From: Rhizobium rhododendri
Lineage (GTDB): Bacteria > Pseudomonadota > Alphaproteobacteria > Rhizobiales > Rhizobiaceae
Assembly: GCF_007000325.2 (NCBI RefSeq)
Contig: NZ_CP117268.1
Location: 1,116,001-1,180,000, forward strand
DNA length: 64,000 nt
Direction: 5' to 3'
Positions 17,991 to 27,642 of the stretch are shown piece after piece. The position numbers were made by a program, and so were the translations under genes. The notes under the pieces were generated by a model that did no database searches, had not been told where the DNA came from, and saw nothing but the letters and a program-made list of their open reading frames with translations. The first letter of the stretch is position 1, and every line of letters begins with the position of its first letter.

Positions 17991-19447
17991 AACGCCACCA
18001 AAAAAAGCAGTGCTACAACAATGCCGAGACCAATACTCACGCGGTCGCGGATGGCAAAACTAACGGGATCGTCATTCATTTGACCACGATGCGACAGCAG
18101 CCAGATGCGGCCAAGCCAGATTGCCAACATGATTGAAATACCGCTGAGTAACTCGGGACGTGTATAGGCAAAACCGGGCGTTAGCTCCTGCAGGACGAAG
18201 ATCATGAAAACTACGAGGGAAGCGATCGCCGCACCGACGCCCAGCGCCAACGTTAAAGCCGCATCCTCGAGTTCGTAACCGCGGCTCTTCAGACTCGTGG
18301 CACCGCTGGAGGCAGCACGTACGATCTCCGTATGGCGTTTGGCTGTTGCTAGTGAAAAGAAAAAGAAAACAGCAAATGTCAATAACCAGGCTGGTCGCTG
18401 ATTCTCCAGCAAGGTGGTGCCCATAATGAGGCGGGTGGTGAACAGAACGCCGATGATTAGCGTATCTAGGAGAGGCACCCTCTTGAGGCCGAGGGAATAG
18501 GAACCTGTTATGAGAAGGTATGCCAGTAGCGCGGCAGCGAACTCAAGCGACAACATCATGGAGACGAAAAATCCACCAAATAACAGGGAACCCGCCACAA
18601 GGAACCCGGACCTAATGGAGAGGCGACCACTTGCCAAGGCGCGGCTACGCTTGGACCAGTGCTGACGGTCGGCGTTAAGGTCAGCGATATCATTGAGCAG
18701 ATAAGTGGCGGAGGTAACAGCCAAAAGGCAGAAAAATGCCAGAATTGTCTGCGCAATCAACGAAGGATCCGTCCATTCGTGAGCCAGGATAATCGGGACA
18801 AAGAGCAGGACATTCTTTGTCCAGTGGTGGACGCGAATTGCTCTCATGAACTCCCTAACCTTCAAGGGAGTATTATGGAACTCCTGAAGAACGGGCTTAC
18901 CGAGCATTTTTGCACGTTGGCTGACATCCTGGCTGGTACCGGCGAGCACTATGCCATCTGATGCCTCCCATACTGGAATATCGACATCGTGGTCTCCTGC
19001 ATAAATGAAGCCATCGGGAAACTGCTTTTGAAGATAGGCCGCCTTCGCCTTGCCCTTCAGATTCGTGCTCGCCGAACCAGTAGCAGATGCAAAAATACCT
19101 ACCCGCTGTGAGATTTTTTCGACAATCGTTTGGTCGGCGGCAGAACACAGGTGCAACTTATGTCCTTCCTCTGCCTTCTCACGTAGCCATTTCACCAGGT
19201 CTTCGCGCAAGGGGAACACCTCGTCAACGACATTGACCTCGCTTGCCAGCGCCGCCTTGAGCGCATGTCGTCCCTTGGTCAGGGAAAGGAGAGAGCGACC
19301 AAACCCTACAGGATTACGAAATAACGCCATTGCTGCAGTTTCGTGAAGCGTATCAGACAACACAAGCGTCCCATCGAGGTCAACGACGATGGGCAGTTTT
19401 GACTTCGGAGCTCCGCCTGCAACGATCAATGAATCAGATGTCAGCAT
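17987..19447 (-). CDS. HAD-UbiA fusion, phosphoribosyl polyprenyl transferase-like
   Basis: A 486-residue two-part protein. Residues 1-200 form a HAD phosphatase domain with VVDLDGT at 21-27 and DGFIYAGDHDVDIPVWEA as the fourth motif. Residues about 205-486 are a UbiA-type transferase with eight to nine helices and the prenyl-phosphate motif NDIADLNADR near 251. The mycobacterial Rv3806c UbiA protein puts phosphoribose on decaprenyl phosphate, and a separate phosphatase removes the 5-phosphate; here both activities may sit in one chain. It is the first gene of the operon, with 511 bases of non-coding DNA upstream. Substrate assignment rests on the DprE1/E2 neighbours. Confidence 0.85.
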   Translation of the reverse strand: MLTSDSLIVAGGAPKSKLPIVVDLDGTLVLSDTLHETAAMALFRNPVGFGRSLLSLTKGRHALKAALASEVNVVDEVFPLREDLVKWLREKAEEGHKLHLCSAADQTIVEKISQRVGIFASATGSASTNLKGKAKAAYLQKQFPDGFIYAGDHDVDIPVWEASDGIVLAGTSQDVSQRAKMLGKPVLQEFHNTPLKVREFMRAIRVHHWTKNVLLFVPIILAHEWTDPSLIAQTILAFFCLLAVTSATYLLNDIADLNADRQHWSKRSRALASGRLSIRSGFLVAGSLLFGGFFVSMMLSLEFAAALLAYLLITGSYSLGLKRVPLLDTLIIGVLFTTRLIMGTTLLENQRPAWLLTFAVFFFFSLATAKRHTEIVRAASSGATSLKSRGYELEDAALTLALGVGAAIASLVVFMIFVLQELTPGFAYTRPELLSGISIMLAIWLGRIWLLSHRGQMNDDPVSFAIRDRVSIGLGIVVALLFLVAL

Positions 19448-19958
19448 AACGGCCCCAGTTCGTTCTAAGCTTGCGAAGGTCCCCTATACGGCGGATCCAG
19501 ATAAAAGACTACAAGAAGAGCTTGCCTATCCCGCAGATTTTCGGCATCGAACGGTTAGTTCACAGTCTTAAAATAGAGTTGCATTCCACAGAAAAGAAAA
19601 TTGAGAGATCGTCTGATCGAGATCATTAAGCCACAGCGTTAGGTTTCCGTCACACAGGGTATGAGGCTACCACTCGCCGTAGGCATTCAATTTGATCAGA
19701 AGCACCATCGAATCTAGCTAGCTCATATTTTGGCGAAGGGCGGAACCATGTAACAGGCAATGTTGAAAACGTGTCCTGTCGTTATTCGCATATGCCTCGA
19801 TTAAACATCAGCCCGACGTACGTTTTTAGGTCGTATTTCATGCATAATCGCTGGCGGTCGCCCCGCGATCAATGATATGCGCATAAACTGCGTTAAAACA
19901 ACCTTTCAGCCATCCAGACGGCAATACTAGAGTATGACTTAAACTAGGGGTTCAAGCG
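19448..19958. other. divergent intergenic region
   Basis: No convincing gene. It separates the divergently transcribed HAD-UbiA operon and the 1372-residue protein, so it should hold promoters for both. It is noticeably richer in A and T than the flanking rfb genes. A plausible ribosome site (AGGGG) lies just before ATG 19959. No clear operator or hairpin was recognised. Confidence 0.5.
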
Positions 19959-22900
19959 ATGAGTGATTTAGAAGGCCGGACTCTAGGAGAGGTATTCGTG
20001 TCTCATTCTGAGAATGTCTCGGATAAATGGGAGCATTATCCTGCCGTGTATGGTCGTGAACTGGGAGCGTTGGTCACCGCCGGCAGACCGATCCGCCTTC
20101 TTGAAATTGGGGTACAAAATGGCGGGTCACTTCAAATCTGGAGAGATTTCCTTCCCGCAGGATCCGAAATCGTTGGTGTCGAGATAGACGTCAGGGCGGC
20201 AGAATTGTCGCTAGGCGAGCACATCGTTGTACATGTCGCTGATGCGACCGACAAGGACGCTCTCCAAAATGCTTTAAAAGACCAGAGATTTGACGTAATC
20301 GTCGACGATGGATCGCATCTTTCGAGCCACATGATAGCGACCTTCCGACTTTGCTTCGATCGTGTTAATGCAGGTGGCGTTTATATCATTGAAGATGTCC
20401 ACTGCAGCTACTTGCGAAGCCATGGCGGCGGCCTAGAAGCAGATGGCTCAGCCGTGGAATATTTCAAGAAATTAGCGGACGCGGTGAATGTCGACCATTT
20501 CGAGCCCGGCGATGAATCCACCTTATCGGAAGCTGAACTCGCGGCGACTATTGCTTTAGGCCATACGATATCCAATATCAGCTTCTACGATTCGATTATA
20601 GTAGTGAGAAAGGCTGAAAGCCATCGTGAGGCCCCGTATTCACGCGTCCTTACAGGCAGTACGTCGCCCTTGGCGAATATAAAAGATTATTTACATCTTT
20701 TACCCTTAAATCAACTTCGGACGATGCTTCTATCAGGTTCAACATTTCAGCGCTTGTCGCTAAATATGCTTGAAGTGATTTCATCTGCCCGAGAAGAATT
20801 GGGCTCGAGTAAAGAACATAATCGCCAGCTTGAAGGTAATCTGCAGCAGCTCGAAAGTGCGGTGGAACTTCTTCGTAGCGAAAACGAAAAATATGAAGCC
20901 GAGCTGAACAAAAAACAAGTTGAACTAGACGCGGTTAGGTTTGACCTGGAAAAACGCTTAGGTGAAACGAAGGATGTATTGCGCGAGAAACACCGGCTCG
21001 AGGAAAGCAACGCACAGATTCGCGATAAGATGGCTGAAATCGAGAGAGACTACGCGGCGAGTGCACAGCAACTAGTAACCTTGCGTGACAGCACACTTTG
21101 GAAAATGCTCGACCCTGTAAGATCTGCTATCAATTCGACACCACGCTGGGTAAGGCCCGTAGGTCGCGTTTTCGCGAAGGCCGTTTGGTGGACTGTTACC
21201 GGGCAGATCATACGCCGCATGAAAATGTGGCGGGAAAGCCGCATACGACTGCAAAATGCAATGGATCATACGACTACGACGGCGCACCTTTCAACAGACG
21301 GTGCAGCGTTCGATTTGCCGGACACGTACACTACATGGCGCTTGTTCAACGACGTAGATAGAAGCACCCTCGTTTGCCAACCGCGGGCGGCTAGGTGCTT
21401 CGCTGTACAGCCGCTGTTTAGCGTGCTTGTTCCCGTGTATCGCACGCCAGTCGATGTATTCTCTGCAATGGTAGAGTCTGTACAAAGGCAAACCTACGAA
21501 AAGTGGGAGCTGTGCCTTGTGATAGTTGATGAAGATGTAGTCACGAAAGAGCTTATCCAGAAAGCTCGGGATTTCTCGACCAAAGATACAAGGATTAAGC
21601 TATACCTCACAAAAGAAAATGCGGGCATTTCAGGTAATTCCAACGCCGCCCTGTCTATAGCTGATGGCGAATGGGCCGTATTGCTCGATCACGACGACCT
21701 TCTGACTCCGGATGCTCTTTTTGAATTTGGCAAAGCCATCAATGCCAATCCGGATGCTGGCTTTATTTACTCGGACAAAGATAACATCTCGAGCGACGGA
21801 AAGAAGCGGTTTGGCCCCCTGCTTAAACCAAAATGGTCCCCCGAGACCATGCTGAATGCGAATTATCTGACGCATCTATGTGCGATGCGGACCGCAGTTC
21901 TCCGAAAAATTGGCGGATGGGACACAGCAACAGACGGGGCGCAGGACTGGGACATTTTTCTACGGGTGATATCTGATGGTGGCACAGTTGTTCACGTGCC
22001 GCGGATCCTTTATCATTGGCGATGGCTCGAGACCTCAGTCTCCGCAGGTGGGTTCGACGCGAAGCCTTATGCAGCCAACGGCCAGCTCCGAGCTTTAGAC
22101 AAATACCTCCCGATCGCAGGCTGGCCTGGAGCTCAGGCGAAGTTTGAGGGAGCGTATATTCGAATCGTGTGGGACAGTGCCAACAATCCCGCGGTGACTG
22201 TAATATATGTCAACAACGACAACTTGCGATCTGATTATCGCTTTAAGGGCGTACAGTCGATCTATGTTGATGGCACTCATACCAACCTTGCAAACGCAAT
22301 AGATGACGCGATCGCAAGCGCAACGAGCGAAGTCATTCTATTGCTGGATTCAAATTTCAGGCCAGAGGATTCTGCCTCTATGCAGGAAATGACGGCTCCC
22401 CTAGCTAACCATGCTATCGCCATTGTTGCTGGCAGGGTATTGGACACAGAAGATCGTGTAGTCGACTACGGGTGCTTTATTGAAAACGGCACGGCCTTTC
22501 CTGCCTTTAGAGGTGAAAACCGCAACTACTATGGACCTGCGGGGGCGGTTGGGTGGTATCGCAATGCGGCTGCAGCCCCTGGTGGCGCCTTGGCTTTTAG
22601 AAAAACTACTTGGTCTAAACTGGGGGGGTTCTCCGCATTCGCAGATTCCGATCGTCCTGATCTGGCGTTTACATTGGCAGCATCTAGTAAAAAGCTTGGG
22701 CGCATATTGCTCAATCCGTTTGCCCTCTTTCGTTCCGCGTCTGGCGCGTCAGTATTCGAGAAAAATCCACAAACATCGGGAAACAAGGACTATCTCCGAA
22801 GCATGCTCCCTGATGGAGACCAGTATCTCAATCCACAGCTTGAAGCAGCTGAAGTTGGAGCGCCTACGCTCAGGCTCCCAAAGGCGAACATCAAGAAACC

Positions 22901-24077
22901 TGCCCATGACTTTACGGCCGAGGCACAGGGTGTAGCGGGTTGGTTTGACGCAACAAAACAAGATATTGCAAACTCCATTGCCGCCTGTAATGAGGAGCCC
23001 GCTGGGCTCGTGAAACGAGTGATATGGATTATCCCCGAATTCGAGGTTCCGTTCTACGGCGGCATAAATACCATACTGAGAAGTGCCGAACATATGCGCA
23101 CGCACCACGGTGTAGCTGTAGCCTTTGCCGTGCTGGGCGGCCCATCTGCCGACGTGATGCGGTCACGAATTTCGCGAGCTTTCCCCAATTTGGCAGCAGC
23201 GAGCGAGATTTTTAACTTACAAAGCACAGAGGGCGTAGATTTGGGGCATGCCGATGCCGCCATATGCACGCTCTGGACGACAGCTTATGCTCTTCTCCGT
23301 TTGAAGAACGTGCGCCGGAAGTTTTATTTCGTTCAAGACTGGGAACCTCTTTTCTATCCTGGTGGAACCCTGAGCCAGGTGGTTGAAGCCACTTACCGAT
23401 TTGGTTTTCATGCGATCGCCAACACACCATCGCTGGCGGAATCATATATTCAGCTCGGCGGAAGGGGCGATTTCTTCATGCCGTCGGTGGATACTTCCAT
23501 CTTTCATGCGAACGGCCGACCGGCACGCAAAGAAGGCGAACCTTTTGTTCTCGCAAGCTACACTAGGCCGGGGACGCCTCGGAATTGCTTTGAAGCGTTG
23601 ACCGAAGGTATGCGTCTTTTGAAACGTTCCTATGGTGACAACATCGAAATTGTGACCGCAGGCGCAAATTGGGATCCTACGCATTTCGGCTTAGGCGGAG
23701 TCGTTCGCAATCTTGGCCTCCTGCCATACGAAGAAACCGGGCAACTTTACCGTGCGGTCGATGCTGGTCTGGTCGCGATGGCAAGCCGCCATCCGTCATA
23801 TCTGCCATTTGAGTGGATGGCTTGTGGTGCCGCCGTGGTGACAAATAGAAATTCGTATACTGAATGGCTATTTCGCGACGGAGAAAACAGCCTGCTCTGC
23901 GAGATGACGCGTAGCGACATCTTTGAGACTGTTTCACAGCTCGTTGACAACGTTGAGCTTCGTGACACAATTGCCGATAACGCGTTAGTCGACATCAGAG
24001 ATAGACATAGCGATTGGTCAATAAGCTGCGAGCGTGTCTTCGAGGTGATCTGCGAAGTCTGCAGTGGAAACGACTAG
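19959..24077 (+). CDS. methyltransferase / GT2 / GT4 multidomain protein
   Basis: A very long protein of 1372 residues. Residues 1-210 are a class I methyltransferase-like domain (LLEIGVQNGGSLQIW, then VIVDDGSHLSSHM, cephalosporin-hydroxylase-like). Residues about 255-385 are a predicted coiled coil rich in Glu, Lys and Leu. A GT2 domain spans about 486-700 (FSVLVPVYRTP, LLDHDDLL, QDWDIFLRV). A second, worn GT2-like part follows to about 960. The last 360 residues form a GT4/WsaF-like rhamnosyltransferase domain (IWIIPEFEVPFYGGINTI, ending YLPFEWMACGAAVVTN). It resembles chain-length or capping enzymes that couple methylation and glycosylation through a coiled coil. Modest GC suggests transfer. 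Confidence 0.8.
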   Translation: MSDLEGRTLGEVFVSHSENVSDKWEHYPAVYGRELGALVTAGRPIRLLEIGVQNGGSLQIWRDFLPAGSEIVGVEIDVRAAELSLGEHIVVHVADATDKDALQNALKDQRFDVIVDDGSHLSSHMIATFRLCFDRVNAGGVYIIEDVHCSYLRSHGGGLEADGSAVEYFKKLADAVNVDHFEPGDESTLSEAELAATIALGHTISNISFYDSIIVVRKAESHREAPYSRVLTGSTSPLANIKDYLHLLPLNQLRTMLLSGSTFQRLSLNMLEVISSAREELGSSKEHNRQLEGNLQQLESAVELLRSENEKYEAELNKKQVELDAVRFDLEKRLGETKDVLREKHRLEESNAQIRDKMAEIERDYAASAQQLVTLRDSTLWKMLDPVRSAINSTPRWVRPVGRVFAKAVWWTVTGQIIRRMKMWRESRIRLQNAMDHTTTTAHLSTDGAAFDLPDTYTTWRLFNDVDRSTLVCQPRAARCFAVQPLFSVLVPVYRTPVDVFSAMVESVQRQTYEKWELCLVIVDEDVVTKELIQKARDFSTKDTRIKLYLTKENAGISGNSNAALSIADGEWAVLLDHDDLLTPDALFEFGKAINANPDAGFIYSDKDNISSDGKKRFGPLLKPKWSPETMLNANYLTHLCAMRTAVLRKIGGWDTATDGAQDWDIFLRVISDGGTVVHVPRILYHWRWLETSVSAGGFDAKPYAANGQLRALDKYLPIAGWPGAQAKFEGAYIRIVWDSANNPAVTVIYVNNDNLRSDYRFKGVQSIYVDGTHTNLANAIDDAIASATSEVILLLDSNFRPEDSASMQEMTAPLANHAIAIVAGRVLDTEDRVVDYGCFIENGTAFPAFRGENRNYYGPAGAVGWYRNAAAAPGGALAFRKTTWSKLGGFSAFADSDRPDLAFTLAASSKKLGRILLNPFALFRSASGASVFEKNPQTSGNKDYLRSMLPDGDQYLNPQLEAAEVGAPTLRLPKANIKKPAHDFTAEAQGVAGWFDATKQDIANSIAACNEEPAGLVKRVIWIIPEFEVPFYGGINTILRSAEHMRTHHGVAVAFAVLGGPSADVMRSRISRAFPNLAAASEIFNLQSTEGVDLGHADAAICTLWTTAYALLRLKNVRRKFYFVQDWEPLFYPGGTLSQVVEATYRFGFHAIANTPSLAESYIQLGGRGDFFMPSVDTSIFHANGRPARKEGEPFVLASYTRPGTPRNCFEALTEGMRLLKRSYGDNIEIVTAGANWDPTHFGLGGVVRNLGLLPYEETGQLYRAVDAGLVAMASRHPSYLPFEWMACGAAVVTNRNSYTEWLFRDGENSLLCEMTRSDIFETVSQLVDNVELRDTIADNALVDIRDRHSDWSISCERVFEVICEVCSGND

Positions 24078-24143
24078 TTTGCCCGTCCTACAATTGTCTT
24101 TTAAGCACTAGAGTTTTTGATCGGTGCAAACGTCGTGGTTTAA

Positions 24144-25157
24144 TTGAACAAGCCACCAATTTACAGCTGCGGCCGCTACCTGGAGGGCGCAGCAATAGAA
24201 ACAGCAAGTGTAAGAGAAACAATCGTGCGCGACTCATTGAATGCTGGCATCCTAGCAACCTCCAAAGGACCTATCTTTGGCGAAAAGGTTTTCTATTTGT
24301 ATCGAGGAAAACGCCATTGGGTGCCGAGCGGAGAATGGATAAAGCAAAATGGGTTCGAGTTCCCACGAGATGTCAAAATAATCCCCGACGAGCAGTTGCT
24401 AACGTATTTGCCGGGCCAGCCGGCTGCACTCACGTTCAGCAACGACGAACTAGAGAATGCAAAGATAACAAATGTTGGTGAGGCCCGCGAAGCCGCGGCA
24501 TCGCAGCTCGACGGTATCGGGTTGGAAATAGGGCCCGGGGGGAGCCCATTTCCAGTTCCGCTACGATGCCACCTTCAATATGGTGATATGTACACATACA
24601 CTGAGCTTCTATCGCATGCGTACGACGGTCAAGAACTTCACGATATTGTTGCACCTACATTAAAGACCGATTTGGACACCCTCGCCGGAGTGTTTGACGA
24701 AAGCCTTGATTTCATAGTTGCTTGCCATGTGATAGAACACACCCGCAACCCGATTGGCGCCATCTCCAATGCGTACCGTAAGCTCAGGGATGGCGGACAT
24801 CTCGTTTTAGTGATCCCTGATAAAGAGAGGACTTTCGACAGGGCGAGAGATGTGACTGCACTTGACCACCTCATCGCGGATTTCGTAGCGCCCGACCACA
24901 CGCGGGAGCGTGACAAGCAACATTATGAAGAATTTTTCCTAAAGGCTGATGGTTTCCTTAAAGAGGGCGAGGATCCCAAGCAACGCGCTCTTCAAGAGTG
25001 GGAAAGTCAATATTCAATTCACTTTCATACGTGGACCTATAATAGCTTTGGCGATATGGTAGATTGGCTACGATCAAATTCTGCGCCTTTTAAGAAGGTC
25101 TGGTCGCAAAGTGCGCTCCCAGATGGGATTGAATTTTACTATACAATGAAGAAGTAA
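24144..25157 (+). CDS. class I methyltransferase
   Basis: A 337-residue frame with a SAM-binding motif GLEIGPGGSPFPVP near residue 127 and DFIVACHVIEHTRNPIGAI, the usual acidic-loop and post-II pattern of class I methyltransferases. The frame starts at TTG 24144; GTG at 24222 would match the start of its paralogue at 33633-34568 better, because conserved sequence begins only at SKGPIFGEKVF. The two proteins share this N-terminal part, the SAM region and a FHTWTYNSF-type C-terminal motif. It follows the 1372-residue gene by 66 bases. Probably methylates a sugar of the polysaccharide; acceptor unknown. Confidence 0.75.
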   Translation: MNKPPIYSCGRYLEGAAIETASVRETIVRDSLNAGILATSKGPIFGEKVFYLYRGKRHWVPSGEWIKQNGFEFPRDVKIIPDEQLLTYLPGQPAALTFSNDELENAKITNVGEAREAAASQLDGIGLEIGPGGSPFPVPLRCHLQYGDMYTYTELLSHAYDGQELHDIVAPTLKTDLDTLAGVFDESLDFIVACHVIEHTRNPIGAISNAYRKLRDGGHLVLVIPDKERTFDRARDVTALDHLIADFVAPDHTRERDKQHYEEFFLKADGFLKEGEDPKQRALQEWESQYSIHFHTWTYNSFGDMVDWLRSNSAPFKKVWSQSALPDGIEFYYTMKK

Positions 25158-25270
25158 ATCGTAAGCCGGATTTTTCATTCTTAATAGAGTGGATGGTTGT
25201 CACGCTTGGTATTCCATTTGACGCTGGCAATGATTCGTCTAAATTTGGTCTCCAGAATGAGGGGTTTGCG

Positions 25271-25868
25271 GGAGTGTCAGGAAATTCGTGTACGGGCGTG
25301 CATAATGGGTACAAAGGAGATCACCCATGGCACGACGGAAAGAGCCGATTATCCCGGATAGCATCTTGGACCAGTTATTGGCGGGTTCTGATGCGAAGAC
25401 AGCATTCGAGAGCAATGGGCTACTCGATCAGCTAAAGAAGGTATTGGCGGAGCGGGCTTTGAACGCGGAGATGGATCATCATCTCTCTAGCGAAGCGACC
25501 CCCGGCAATAGCCGGAATGGCTACGGCCGCAAGACGGTGCCGACGGATAGCGGTTCGCTTGAGCTTTCCATTCCACGCGACCGGCAGTCGAGTTTCTACC
25601 CTCAGTTACTTGCTAAATATCAGCGCCGCTTCTCAGGCTTCGACGAGAAGATCGTGTCGATGTATGTGCGTGGGATGAGTACGCGCGAGATCGCCGGGCA
25701 TGTCCATGACCTCTATGGTATCGACGTCTCGCCCGATCTGATCTCGGCCGTCACCGATGCGGTGCTGGACGAGGTGGCGATATGGCAAGCGCGGCCTCTG
25801 GAGCCGGTCTATCCGTTGGTGTTCTTTGATGCCTTGAGGGTCAAGATCAGGGATGAAGGCCACGTCCG
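25271..25868 (+). pseudogene. IS256 family transposase, truncated
   Basis: Reading starts at ATG 25327 (ribosome site AAAGGAGA) and gives about 180 residues of an IS256/Mutator-type transposase: NAEMDHHL, NGYGRKTVPTDSG, SMYVRGMSTREIAGHVHDLY and VFFDALRVKIRDEG, which includes the first Asp of the DDE triad. It then stops matching at about 25865 and runs into IS66 sequence. The 56 bases before the ATG contain GAGTGTCAGGAAATTCGTGT, a typical IS256 terminal repeat, so the left end is retained and the right half is lost. Confidence 0.85.
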
Positions 25869-26552
25869 CAACCGCGGGAAAGAAGCGGGGCCGCAGACCT
25901 CTGCCGGAAGATCTGCCGCGCGAGCGTGTTGAATATGACCTTCCCGAGGATCAGAAGGCTTGTCCATGCTGCAACGGGCAAATGCATCGCATGGGTGAAG
26001 CCGTTACCGAGCAGCTCCATATCGAGGTCAAAGCAAAGGTCCTGCAGAATGTTCGGTTCAAATATGCCTGCCGCCATTGCGACCGCACCGGGATCACTAC
26101 GCCTGTCGTAATCGCGCCTATGCCGACACAACCCCTGCCGGGCAGCATTGCTACGGCTTCGACGTTGGCCTTCGCGCTTGTTCATAAATACGTCGATGGC
26201 ACACCGCTCTACCGGGTTGCCCAGACCTTCGAGCGGGCCGGCGTTCCGATCAGCCGCGGCGCTCTCGCTCACTGGGTCATCGGTTCAAGCGAGAAGCAAC
26301 TTCACCGCATCTATGAGGCCCTGAAACTGCGGCTTCGCTCGCAGCCTCTCATCCATGGTGACGAAACGACCGTTCAGGTCGTGAAGGAAAAGAACAAGGA
26401 AGCCACCAGTTCATCCTATATGTGGGCCTACCGCAGCGGTGAGGATAGTGACGAGCCGATCGTCCTTCTCGACTACCAGCCCGGCCGGGGTCAGATCCAC
26501 CCGCAGACCTCCCTCGGTGATTATCGCGGCATATTGGTGAGCGATGGCTACA
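25869..26552 (+). pseudogene. IS66 transposase (TnpC) fragment
   Basis: An internal piece of an IS66 transposase, about 225 residues, fused directly to the broken IS256. It has RGRRPLPEDLPRERVEYDLP, the zinc-like CPCCNGQMHRMGE and CRHCDRTG motifs, PGSIATASTLAFALVHKYVD and LIHGDETTVQV with the first catalytic Asp. Similarity ends at VSDGYT, where the frame shifts into another small reading frame. N-terminal leucine-zipper part and C-terminal catalytic Glu are missing. Confidence 0.85.
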
Positions 26553-26553
26553 C

Positions 26554-26751
26554 GTGGCCGAAATGCTCGGTGAAGACGAAGACTTCCTGCACGAATGCTC
26601 GATCGAGATGTTCTCCGAAGACGGCTGCCTCAGTGCCTATGACAACTTTCCAGCGTCCGAATTGAGCGAGCACATTGTCCTCTTCTCCGAAGACGGCATC
26701 GAGAACCTCAAATACATCGTCGAAGCCCGTAAGGACGCAGCCGGCTCATAA
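26554..26751 (+). CDS. small hypothetical protein
   Basis: A 65-residue acidic frame from GTG 26554 (MAEMLGEDEDFLHEC, then GIENLKYIVEARKDA at the end). I recognise no family. It abuts the broken TnpC with no spacing, and similar small acidic frames sit beside some rhizobial IS66 elements, so an IS66-associated accessory or its remnant is likely. Composition and codon use look coding. It may itself be a fragment with a borrowed start. Confidence 0.4.
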   Translation: MAEMLGEDEDFLHECSIEMFSEDGCLSAYDNFPASELSEHIVLFSEDGIENLKYIVEARKDAAGS

Positions 26752-26828
26752 AAACCGGCGCAATCCGATCAGACTAGCCCGGCTCCGATACGCGCGCGAG
26801 GCCCTATCCCGCGGCCTTCCTCGGATGC

Positions 26829-27071
26829 TTACGCTGGAACAAACCCTTCCGATGAACCATTGCCAAGCCTTCCTTCCCGCGCCGCCTTGCGCCAGCTATT
26901 CAACTGAAAGCGGGTGATCCCATGGCGCTGGGCTGTAACCGTCACCTGCCGGGGAGCAGAGAGGCTCTCTGCTACAATCGCAAGCTTGGCTTCGTCACTG
27001 AACCGGCGGCGCCGACCGCTGTCCACAATCTCAAGGCGGCTCACCTGTTTACGGTCTCTGATAATGTCCAT
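26829..27071 (-). pseudogene. IS66 TnpA fragment
   Basis: An 80-residue frame on the minus strand with RRRRFSDEAKLAIVAESL and a helix-turn-helix ending FQLNSWRKAAREG, the N-terminal DNA-binding half of IS66 OrfA/TnpA. It ends at a stop just after SSEGFVPA, where full TnpA proteins continue for about 50 more residues. Orientation is opposite to the TnpC fragment, so the elements are scrambled rather than one decayed IS66. Confidence 0.8.
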
Positions 27072-27588
27072 GGCTACAACACCGGCTATATTGACGTCGA
27101 TATAGCCAGTGCTCTTCCATATTCCTCATCCGTACAAGACGGCCTTCCTCGGATGCGTACACTGAACATGACCCAACGCTCCTATAATCGCCGCCAATCC
27201 ATCCACATCGTTGCATTCCACCGACAGGCTGACCCCGTTCGGCCGTTCGGCAGCAACGCACTCACCTTGGATGCATGAAAGCGCTTGCTCAATGGCTCCG
27301 TTTTCGTCAGTGGATCGCCGGCAGACGAATGCATATCCGAAGCAATCCGAACCGGAACGAACGCCGAGCCCGAAGGCAAAGGACGCTCCTCTCTTGCCTA
27401 CTTCATCCACTTTCGAACGAGATTAGCGTTCACGCCGTTCGCAAGCGACAGCCGAGAGACTGAAACGCCGGGCTCTACACTAAACACGCGGCAACAAGCT
27501 GATCTCTCGACGCAGGCTCATATCGACGGCGGCCATCGCGGCCAACAAGCCGCACATGCAGTTTAGGAGCATCTTCATCCATGATTTG
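27072..27588. other. mobile-element debris without intact gene
   Basis: No intact gene. The 16-base string GGCCTTCCTCGGATGC occurs here near 27144 and again near 26815 inside the TnpA fragment, with partly similar flanks, which suggests a second, more decayed piece of IS66-like sequence on the minus strand. The minus-strand frame 27126-27410 is open but matches nothing I can name. Confidence 0.4.
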
Positions 27589-27612
27589 GTGTCCACCTAT
27601 TTTGGTGGACAC
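27589..27612. repeat. perfect 9-bp inverted repeat upstream of group II intron
   Basis: GTGTCCACC and GGTGGACAC flank a six-base TATTTT spacer. It may be a transcription terminator stem or two abutted insertion-sequence ends. It lies 30 bases before the intron 5' end. No T-run follows. Confidence 0.5.
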
Positions 27613-27642
27613 TTCATGCCGCAGAGCGCTGCGTTTCAGAAG

